5,780 nucleotides of DNA from JAAYYM01 sp964483395 (lineage in GTDB: Bacteria; Bacillota; Clostridia; Lachnospirales; Lachnospiraceae): NCBI GenBank assembly GCA_964483395.1, contig CAZABT010000146.1, positions 1 to 5,780 on the forward strand. Reading direction: 5' to 3'. Positions 1 to 5,417 of the stretch are shown in pieces; the stretch's first letter is position 1, and every line of letters begins with the position of its first letter. The notes under the pieces were generated by a model, which saw only the letters and a list, made by a program, of their open reading frames with translations, was not told the origin of the DNA and made no database searches. A program made the position numbers and the translations under genes.

Positions 1-11
1 ACACTTATTTA

Positions 12-30
12 TTTTGTATCATAAACAAAA
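12..30. repeat. Small AT-rich inverted repeat upstream of the promoter
   Basis: TTTTGT (12-17) and ACAAAA (25-30) form a perfect 6-bp inverted repeat around a 7-base spacer. It lies about 35 bases upstream of the predicted -35 element, where an activator or repressor could bind. It is short and AT-rich, so chance is a realistic explanation. The rest of 1-149 shows no gene and no recognisable riboswitch. Confidence 0.2.
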
Positions 31-63
31 CAATTCTGTCAAACATATTGGTGGTTATTTATC

Positions 64-93
64 TTGAAAGAAAGTTTAATAAAATGTTATGAT
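64..93 (+). promoter_or_regulatory. Predicted sigma-A-type promoter for the vanW-led operon
   Basis: A -35-like TTGAAA (64-69) is followed after 18 bases by TATGAT (88-93), one mismatch from TATAAT. A TG dinucleotide one base upstream of the -10 (85-86) gives an extended -10 element. Transcription would start near position 100, leaving a leader of about 50 bases before the first gene. A perfect TATAAT at 110-115 is an alternative -10, but at 17-base spacing its -35 would be the weak TTATGA (87-92). This is the only convincing promoter seen ahead of the six + strand genes, which fits one transcript, but no start site has been measured. Confidence 0.55.
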
Positions 94-149
94 TGTACCG
101 ATAAGTAATTATAATAAGTATTTATAGTCGGATTTTAAAGGAGTATACG

Positions 150-1754
150 ATGAAAAGGGGAAGTTTTTCTAGGACAATCATACTGGCACTGGCAACACTG
201 ATTTGTTGTGTCGTGCTTTCAGATAAGACGAATGCGGATGTTACAATTAATGTAAACGGAGGCGCAGCGGCGGTTACGAATACGGCTCCGCAGATTGCGA
301 CGGAGGAAACAGAAAATACTGAGGATGCGACAGTCAAGGAGATTCCGGAGGGAAAGATCAATTCCGGAGTTTATGTGGATACGGTTAATCTGAGCGGCAA
401 GAACTATGAAGAAGCCATGGCTGCGGTCAATCAATATGTTGAGACACTGAAGACAAAAGAAATCACATTGGTTTCAATCAATCAGAATACGAAGGCAGTA
501 ACGGCCGGAGAGCTTGGACTCAAATGGACCAATCCTGAAATTGTGGAAGAAGCCGTCAGTCTGGGTAAGGCAGGCAATATTGTTGCAAGATATAAGGAAC
601 TCAAGGATCTGGAATATGCCAACAAGGTCTACACTTTACAGGTAGGCTTTTACAGTGAAGCAGTCAAGTCAGTTGTAGAGGCGCAGGGTGAAAGCGATAA
701 CATTGAGCCGATTGATGCGACCATTGCCAAGAATGGCGGCAGCTTTGAAATTGTTCCGGGACAGACCGGATATGTGATCAACGTTTCCTCATCTACCATT
801 ACGATCATGAATCAGTTGGAGGGCGGCTGGAACAAGGAGCCGGTTACAATTGAACTGGCGGTTGATGTGGATGAACCGAAGGGCAAAACAGAAGATTTGA
901 AGCTGGTCAAGGATTTGTTGGGTACATATACGACAAGCTTTAAGACTTCAGGAACTGCAAGAAGCGGCAATGTCAGAAATGGTACGCGTCTGATTAACGG
1001 AACCGTGCTTTATCCGGGCGATGAATTCTCAGCTTATGATGCAGTGAATCCATTCACAGAGGAAAACGGATATTATCTTGCAGGCTCGTACCTGAACGGC
1101 ATGGTAGTCGAGAGTCTGGGCGGAGGAATCTGTCAGGTGACATCGACGCTGTATAATGCAGTGATTCGTGCTGAGCTGGAGGTGACAGAGCGATCGAATC
1201 ATTCTATGATCGTTACCTATGTGAATCTGTCTTCAGATGCAGCAATTGCCGGAACGTCCAAGAATTTTAAATTTGTAAATAATCTGGACTATCCTGTCTA
1301 TATTGAGGGACTGACCAGCGATGATAAGAAGATTACCTTTAATGTATACGGCGTTGAAACAAGGCCGTCTAACAGAGAGATATCCTTTGAAAGTGTGGAG
1401 ATCAGCAAAACAGAGCCGGAGGGCGAGAAGATTATAGCGGACGGTGCACAGCCGGTAGGCGTGATAGACGTTCAGTCTGCACATACAGGATATGTTGGAG
1501 AGCTGTGGAAGGTTGTTAAAATAGATGGCGTAGAGACAGAAAGAACCCGCATGAACAAGAGTACCTATACAATGACCCCAAGAACAGCTACGGTTGGTAC
1601 AGCTACAATTGATCCCAACATTTCTGCAACAATTCAGTCGGCCATTGCCACAGGCTCGATTGATTATTGTAAGAATGTTGTCGCTTCCTTGAAGGCGGCT
1701 GCGGCAGCAGCAGCGGCGGGTATACCTGCAGCAGCGGACATACCAGTGGAGTAA
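150..1754 (+). CDS. Secreted VanW-family protein with G5-like C-terminal region
   Basis: This 534-residue protein is probably exported and acts at the cell wall. The N-terminus has a basic start (MKRGSFSR), a hydrophobic core at about 9-23 and a possible signal-peptidase site after TNA (27-29); it could instead remain as a membrane anchor. Residues about 73-215 resemble the YoaR-like / putative peptidoglycan-binding repeats that commonly precede VanW domains. The VanW core spans about 256-388 and contains the hallmark GGGICQVTSTLYNA (324-337, with Cys328) and the NHS motif (350-352). Residues about 405-484 look like a G5 domain, a fold linked to cell-surface or glycan binding. The protein ends in an alanine-rich tail (515-529). 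The start is supported by AAAGGAG at 137-143, six bases before ATG. It is the first gene of the operon, and the next gene begins four bases after its stop. VanW's biochemical activity is not established; the family name comes from vancomycin-resistance clusters and does not imply resistance here. Confidence 0.9.
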   Translation: MKRGSFSRTIILALATLICCVVLSDKTNADVTINVNGGAAAVTNTAPQIATEETENTEDATVKEIPEGKINSGVYVDTVNLSGKNYEEAMAAVNQYVETLKTKEITLVSINQNTKAVTAGELGLKWTNPEIVEEAVSLGKAGNIVARYKELKDLEYANKVYTLQVGFYSEAVKSVVEAQGESDNIEPIDATIAKNGGSFEIVPGQTGYVINVSSSTITIMNQLEGGWNKEPVTIELAVDVDEPKGKTEDLKLVKDLLGTYTTSFKTSGTARSGNVRNGTRLINGTVLYPGDEFSAYDAVNPFTEENGYYLAGSYLNGMVVESLGGGICQVTSTLYNAVIRAELEVTERSNHSMIVTYVNLSSDAAIAGTSKNFKFVNNLDYPVYIEGLTSDDKKITFNVYGVETRPSNREISFESVEISKTEPEGEKIIADGAQPVGVIDVQSAHTGYVGELWKVVKIDGVETERTRMNKSTYTMTPRTATVGTATIDPNISATIQSAIATGSIDYCKNVVASLKAAAAAAAAGIPAAADIPVE

Positions 1755-1758
1755 CTAT

Positions 1759-2739
1759 ATGAAAATCGGAAAAGTACCGGAAAATGTGTTGAAACGTTCT
1801 ATAATTAAACAAATAAAGACCAAAAGAGATGAAATCCTTGTCGGAGCAGGCGTAGGTGAAGACTGTGCAGTGATAGAGCTTGCTGATGACGAGGTTTTTG
1901 TCATGTCTACCGATCCCATTACAGGAACCGTACATGATATAGGATCACTCTCTGTGCACGTGACGGCAAATGATATTGCTTCAGCCGGTGCAGAGGTCAT
2001 TGGCGTGATGCTGAGTGTATTGCTTCCGGAGGAAACTACAGAGGAAGATTTGAGAGCAATGATGGCGCAGACGGAGGCAGTCTGCGCTGAACTGAATATA
2101 CAGACAATTGGGGGCCATACAGAGATTACAAAGGCAGTGAACCAGCCGATTATTACCGTGACAGGTGTGGGCAAGGTCAAGAAGGATGCAGTGATCACCA
2201 CATCAGGAGCAAGACCGGGACAGGATGTTGTCATTACAAAGTGGATCGGTCTGGAAGGTACTTCGATTATTGCAAAGGAAAAGGAAACAGAGCTGCAGAG
2301 TAAGTTTTCGCCGGCTCTGATCGAGACAGCGAAGAGCTTTGGCCAATATCTTTCGGTGGTACCGGAGGCCGCCACCGCCGTTAAGTCTGGCGTTAGTGCA
2401 ATGCATGACGTGACAGAGGGCGGTATTTATGGTGCACTCTGGGAAGTGGCAGAAGCATCCGGCGTCGGACTTGAAATTGACCTGAAAAAGATTCCGGTGA
2501 AACAGGAAACAATAGAAATATGTGAGTATTTCGGTTTGAATCCATATGCATTGATTTCAAGTGGAGCTATGCTGATGACCGCGGACAATGGCTACGATCT
2601 TGTAAGAGCAATAGAAAAGACAGGCATTAAAGCAACAGTGATCGGAAAAGTGACAGACGGAAATGACCGGGTACTGATCAATGAGGATGAGAAACGTTTT
2701 CTGGAACCGCCCAAATCGGACGAATTATACAAGGTATAA
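1759..2739 (+). CDS. AIR-synthase-family (HypE-like) protein, substrate unknown
   Basis: This 326-residue cytoplasmic protein belongs to the ATP-dependent PurM/AIR-synthase superfamily (HypE, ThiL, SelD, PurM, PurL). The N-terminal half carries GEDCAVI (33-39), STDPITG (50-56) and a VHVTANDIASAGAE stretch (67-80), the expected nucleotide and metal-binding elements, plus GGHTEI (118-123). The C-terminal half has HDVTEGGIYGAL (216-227) and SSGAMLM (267-273). Overall layout is closest to HypE, which dehydrates a carbamoyl thiol to the cyanide ligand of NiFe hydrogenase. True HypE ends in a Pro-Arg-Ile-Cys-type tail whose cysteine carries the substrate; this protein ends DELYKV with no cysteine, and no hypA-D or hypF is nearby. 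It is therefore better called HypE-like, with another small-molecule or thiol substrate possible. GTGGAG (1746-1751), overlapping the end of vanW, serves as ribosome site, suggesting coupled translation. Confidence 0.85.
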   Translation: MKIGKVPENVLKRSIIKQIKTKRDEILVGAGVGEDCAVIELADDEVFVMSTDPITGTVHDIGSLSVHVTANDIASAGAEVIGVMLSVLLPEETTEEDLRAMMAQTEAVCAELNIQTIGGHTEITKAVNQPIITVTGVGKVKKDAVITTSGARPGQDVVITKWIGLEGTSIIAKEKETELQSKFSPALIETAKSFGQYLSVVPEAATAVKSGVSAMHDVTEGGIYGALWEVAEASGVGLEIDLKKIPVKQETIEICEYFGLNPYALISSGAMLMTADNGYDLVRAIEKTGIKATVIGKVTDGNDRVLINEDEKRFLEPPKSDELYKV

Positions 2740-2757
2740 TAGAATGGAGCGATAACA

Positions 2758-3246
2758 ATGGAAATCAGAGAAAAGATATTAACATTTATAGAAAAGAACA
2801 GCAGAATCGATCTAAAGGAATTGGCAATACTGCTGGGTGAGGATGAAGTAGCAGTTGCAGAGCAGATGGCACAGATGGAAGAGGAAGGAATCATCTGTGG
2901 ATACCATACACTGATCGACTGGGATAAGGTCACTGACCAGAGGATAACCGCATTGATTGAGGTACGGGTAACGCCGCAGAGAGGACATGGATTTGACTCA
3001 ATTGCGGAACGGATCTACAAATATCCGGAGGTAACAGCGACTTACTTGATTTCAGGCGGTTATGATCTGTTGGTTACATTAGAGGGAAAGACACTGAAAG
3101 AGGTTTCAAGCTTTGTGTCGGATAAGCTTTCCACGCTGGAATCCGTCATCAGTACGGCAACACATTTTGTTCTGAAGAAATATAAAGATCACGGTACCAT
3201 TATAGAGAAGCATGAGTCGGATGAGAGGATGGTGGTTTCACCGTGA
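2758..3246 (+). CDS. Lrp/AsnC-family transcriptional regulator
   Basis: This 162-residue protein has the standard Lrp/AsnC architecture and normal family length. An N-terminal winged helix-turn-helix (about 3-50) includes IDLKELAILLGEDEVAVAEQ (17-36) as the DNA-binding helices. The C-terminal RAM ligand-binding and oligomerisation domain spans about 62-142, with a typical GGYDLLV strand (100-106). Members usually form dimers to octamers and respond to amino acids. TGGAG (2745-2749), eight bases ahead of the ATG, is a good ribosome site. Its stop overlaps the start of an aminotransferase gene by four bases, so the likely role is amino-acid-responsive control of that gene or of amino-acid metabolism more widely. 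The effector and target sites cannot be read from the window, though autoregulation is common in the family. The tail after about 143 is charged and extends slightly beyond the RAM domain. Confidence 0.9.
   Translation: MEIREKILTFIEKNSRIDLKELAILLGEDEVAVAEQMAQMEEEGIICGYHTLIDWDKVTDQRITALIEVRVTPQRGHGFDSIAERIYKYPEVTATYLISGGYDLLVTLEGKTLKEVSSFVSDKLSTLESVISTATHFVLKKYKDHGTIIEKHESDERMVVSP
3231..3245 (+). promoter_or_regulatory. Ribosome site and GTG start of the aminotransferase
   Basis: The aminotransferase begins at GTG 3243, whose last two bases belong to the regulator's TGA stop (3244-3246). GGTGG (3231-3235) lies seven bases upstream and is only a moderate Shine-Dalgarno match; a better GAGAGG (3223-3228) is too far away at 14 bases. 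Reinitiation by ribosomes finishing the regulator is therefore likely. The start is chosen because the encoded N-terminus (RNPLADKVIGIKPSGIRKFF) matches the usual beginning of this aminotransferase subgroup. Confidence 0.6.
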
Positions 3247-4415
3247 GAAACCCATTAGCTGATAAGGTGATAGGCATTAAGCCGTCAGGAATCCGCAAAT
3301 TTTTTGATGTAGCAAATGAACGTAAGGATGTAATCTCACTCGGTGTCGGAGAGCCGGATTTTGAAACACCCTGGCATATACGGGATGAGGGTATTTATTC
3401 TTTGGAAAAGGGACGTACATTTTATACTTCTAATTCCGGTCTGATGGAACTGCGTAAGGAGATATCCAAATATCTGGAGCGCAGAGTACATGTACAATAT
3501 GATCCCGGAACAGAAATTTTGATTACAGTTGGCGGGAGCGAAGCCATTGATATCGGACTTCGGGCCATGATCAATCCGGGAGATGAGGTGCTGATCCCTC
3601 AACCGAGTTATGTGTCGTATGAACCCTGTGCGATTCTGGCAGGAGCCAAGCCGGTCATAATTGAATTAAAAAATGAGAATGAATTTCGCTTAACGCCGGA
3701 GGAACTGTTGGCGGCCATTACGCCGAAGACTAAAATACTGGTATTACCATTTCCAAACAATCCGACCGGAGCGATTATGACGGGAGAGGATCTTGAAAAA
3801 ATTGCGAAGATCGTGATTGAAAAGGATCTCTTTGTGATGTCGGATGAAATCTATTCGGAGCTGTCTTATCTAGGAGATCATGTGTCGATTGCTTCTTTTC
3901 CGGGAATGCAGGAGAGGACGATACTGATCAACGGCTTTTCAAAGGCCTATGCCATGACAGGCTGGAGACTTGGTTATGCGTGTGGCCCGAAGGCAATCAT
4001 CCAGCAAATGATGAAGATTCACCAATTTGCGATTATGTGTGCACCTACGACGAGCCAGTATGCAGCAATCGATGCGTTAAAAAACGGTGACGAGGATGTT
4101 GCCATGATGCGTGAATCTTACAATCAGCGCAGGAATTATCTGATGCATACTTTTAGAGAAATGAATCTGCCATGCTTTGAGCCGTTTGGGGCATTTTATG
4201 TATTTCCCTGTATTAAAGAATTTGGAATCAGTTCAGATGATTTTGCTTTTCGATTGTTGGAGGAGGAGAACCTGGCGGTGGTTCCGGGTACGGCATTTGG
4301 TGACAGCGGAGAAGGTTTTTTAAGAATTTCCTATGCATATTCTTTGGAAAAACTGAAGACGGCTATGGGAAGAATCGATCACTTTATTACAAAATTAAGG
4401 AACGATAAAGCATGA
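3243..4415 (+). CDS. PLP-dependent class I/II aminotransferase (PatA/AspAT-like)
   Basis: This 390-residue, full-length fold-type I aminotransferase is expected to move amino groups from an amino acid to a 2-oxo acid in the cytoplasm. Visible landmarks are SLGVGEPDF (32-40), the cofactor phosphate loop GGSEA (97-101), PFPNNPTG (169-176, with Asn173), SDEIYSEL (200-207, with Asp201 and Tyr204), the Schiff-base lysine Lys234 in GFSKAYAMTGWRLGY (231-245, with Arg242) and the substrate-carboxylate Arg361 in FLRISY. No catalytic residue is missing. The N-terminal pattern and the overall sequence resemble Bacillus PatA, an N-acetyl-diaminopimelate or broad aspartate/aromatic aminotransferase, but substrate specificity cannot be assigned from sequence alone. 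It overlaps the Lrp-type regulator upstream and trmL downstream by four bases each, implying co-translation and control by amino-acid supply. Confidence 0.92.
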   Translation: MRNPLADKVIGIKPSGIRKFFDVANERKDVISLGVGEPDFETPWHIRDEGIYSLEKGRTFYTSNSGLMELRKEISKYLERRVHVQYDPGTEILITVGGSEAIDIGLRAMINPGDEVLIPQPSYVSYEPCAILAGAKPVIIELKNENEFRLTPEELLAAITPKTKILVLPFPNNPTGAIMTGEDLEKIAKIVIEKDLFVMSDEIYSELSYLGDHVSIASFPGMQERTILINGFSKAYAMTGWRLGYACGPKAIIQQMMKIHQFAIMCAPTTSQYAAIDALKNGDEDVAMMRESYNQRRNYLMHTFREMNLPCFEPFGAFYVFPCIKEFGISSDDFAFRLLEEENLAVVPGTAFGDSGEGFLRISYAYSLEKLKTAMGRIDHFITKLRNDKA

Positions 4416-4906
4416 ATATAGTATTATTTCAACCAGAGATTCCGGCCAATACAGGGAATATTGGCCGGACTTGTGTTGCTACGGGGACAAAACTGCATCT
4501 GATCGAGCCGTTAGGTTTTTTACTGAATGATAAGACCATCAAGCGGGCGGGAATGGATTATTGGGAGCATCTTGATGTGACAAGATATATGAATTATGCA
4601 GAATTTCTGGAAAAGAATCCAAATGCAAAGATTTTCATGGCAACGACTAAGGCAAAGCACGTATATACAGAGGCTGCTTATGATGATGACTGCTATATTA
4701 TGTTCGGAAAGGAAAGCGCAGGAATTCCGGAGGAGATACTGGTAGAAAATGAGGAGAACTGTGTCAGAATTCCGATGCTGGATCAAATACGTTCCCTGAA
4801 CCTGTCCAACTCCGTCGCAATCGTGCTGTATGAAGCATTAAGACAGACACATTTTCATAAGATGCAATTAGAGGGGCAATTGCATCATCTGCAGTGGAAA
4901 GAATAA
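4412..4906 (+). CDS. trmL: tRNA (cytidine/uridine-34-2'-O)-methyltransferase TrmL
   Basis: This 164-residue SPOUT-class enzyme is full length. In characterised homologues it uses S-adenosylmethionine to methylate the 2'-hydroxyl of the wobble nucleotide in certain leucine tRNAs. Family signatures are all present: NIVLFQPEIPANTGNIGR (2-19), LIEPLGF (30-36), ATTK (77-80), the trefoil-knot motifs FGKESAGIP (98-106) and RIPM (119-122), and RSLNLSNSVAIVLYEALRQ (127-145). The whole length aligns by eye with E. coli TrmL. The start ATG overlaps the aminotransferase stop (ATGA), with AAGGAA (4397-4402) nine bases upstream as ribosome site. Residues after about 148 (MQLEGQLHHLQWKE) form a Gln/His-rich tail that is not part of the core fold. 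Two strong inverted repeats lie inside the coding sequence and are listed separately. Confidence 0.93.
   Translation: MNIVLFQPEIPANTGNIGRTCVATGTKLHLIEPLGFLLNDKTIKRAGMDYWEHLDVTRYMNYAEFLEKNPNAKIFMATTKAKHVYTEAAYDDDCYIMFGKESAGIPEEILVENEENCVRIPMLDQIRSLNLSNSVAIVLYEALRQTHFHKMQLEGQLHHLQWKE
4441..4469. repeat. 11-bp perfect inverted repeat in the 5' part of trmL
   Basis: TCCGGCCAATA (4441-4451) is the exact reverse complement of TATTGGCCGGA (4459-4469), separated by a 7-base loop (CAGGGAA). The mRNA could form a stable GC-rich hairpin starting about 30 bases after the trmL ATG. Part of the symmetry comes from the conserved protein motif PANTGNIGR, whose codons are near-mirror images, but codon choice makes the match perfect. 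No T-run follows, so it is not a standard terminator. Confidence 0.6.
4861..4886. repeat. 9-bp perfect inverted repeat near the 3' end of trmL
   Basis: GATGCAATT (4861-4869) pairs exactly with AATTGCATC (4878-4886) around an 8-base loop AGAGGGGC. It lies in the variable C-terminal tail of trmL, ending 17 bases before the stop codon and 36 bases before the vanZ-like start. The purine-rich loop contains AGGGG, the same pentamer used as the vanZ-like ribosome site (4913-4917). There is no T-tract after it, so intrinsic termination is unlikely; an mRNA processing or stability element is possible. Confidence 0.5.
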
Positions 4907-4922
4907 AACATTAGGGGTAAGT

Positions 4923-5390
4923 ATGAGTAAAAGAGCGAGAAAGAAGAGTATCATGAAAGTCGTATTTTTGGTTTACATGGTATTTTTGTTTTTGGTAGTT
5001 GCAGTAAAATTTACCGGTAATAATTTATCTACGGTGGTGGAGAGATGGAATATCATATCTTCGGCGAAGGAAGCTGGCGAGCGTAATCTGAATCTGAAAC
5101 CGTTCACGACCATCCAACCTTATTTGAAGCATTTTGATAAAAGTTATGCTTCAACCAATATTCTTGCGAATATTCTGCTGTTTGTGCCGGTGGGATTTTT
5201 GATTCCGATTGCCTATCCGGAACGGAAGCGGTTCATAAAGACTATAAGTGTCTGTCTGGTAATCACTGTTTTCATAGAGATATTCCAGTATGTTACCTGC
5301 CTCGGATTTTGTGACATAGATGACATTATTCTGAATATGGCCGGGAGCATCATTGGCTTCATTGTATACAAGTGTACGCGTAAGAGTTAG
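4923..5390 (+). CDS. VanZ-like family membrane protein
   Basis: This 155-residue integral membrane protein has four hydrophobic segments at about 11-29, 82-98, 105-124 and 135-149. VanZ-family features are LKPFTTI (58-64), NILLFVPVGFLIP (83-95), an acidic residue in IEIFQ (118-122) and DIDDIILNMAGSIIG (131-145). The N-terminus is strongly basic (SKRARKK), which would hold it on the cytoplasmic side. VanZ from the Tn1546 cluster gives low-level teicoplanin resistance, but chromosomal VanZ-like proteins are widespread in Firmicutes and mostly uncharacterised. No vanHAX genes accompany it, so resistance should not be assumed. The arginine commonly seen shortly before the DxDD motif is replaced here by the LGFC sequence. 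AGGGG (4913-4917) is the ribosome site, five bases before the ATG. It is the last gene of the + strand run, 16 bases after trmL. Confidence 0.85.
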   Translation: MSKRARKKSIMKVVFLVYMVFLFLVVAVKFTGNNLSTVVERWNIISSAKEAGERNLNLKPFTTIQPYLKHFDKSYASTNILANILLFVPVGFLIPIAYPERKRFIKTISVCLVITVFIEIFQYVTCLGFCDIDDIILNMAGSIIGFIVYKCTRKS

Positions 5391-5395
5391 CAAGG

Positions 5396-5412
5396 ATGCT
5401 CCGGAGGAGCAT
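5396..5412. terminator. Hairpin between convergent genes, possible bidirectional terminator
   Basis: ATGCTCC (5396-5402) and GGAGCAT (5406-5412) form a perfect 7-bp stem with a GGA loop. It sits in the 27-base gap between the vanZ-like stop (5390) and the end of the - strand kinase gene (5418), the expected place for a shared terminator. Neither strand has a clear T-run after the stem, so intrinsic termination would be weak and the assignment rests mainly on position. Confidence 0.4.
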
Positions 5413-5417
5413 TGGAC

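Noticed and set aside
1..149. A riboswitch or T-box leader ahead of the operon
   Set aside because: The predicted leader is only about 50 bases, with no recognisable conserved core, specifier hairpin or terminator.
195..209. A lipoprotein signal around the two cysteines at residues 19-20 of the VanW protein
   Set aside because: The residue before the first cysteine is Ile, not Gly/Ala/Ser, so it does not fit a lipobox; an ordinary signal peptide or anchor is more likely.
1755..2375. A 206-codon open frame on the - strand opposite the AIR-synthase gene
   Set aside because: It mirrors a strongly conserved coding sequence, with a low-complexity Ser/Thr/Pro-rich translation and no recognisable domain.
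1759..2739. Naming the AIR-synthase gene hypE
   Set aside because: The C-terminal cysteine motif is absent and no hydrogenase-maturation partner is seen, so the symbol would imply an unsupported function.
2735..2740. A perfect TATAAT just before the Lrp-type gene, as an internal promoter
   Set aside because: No -35-like hexamer lies at 16-18 bases upstream (CCCAAA region), and the hexamer overlaps the preceding stop codon in a tight operon.
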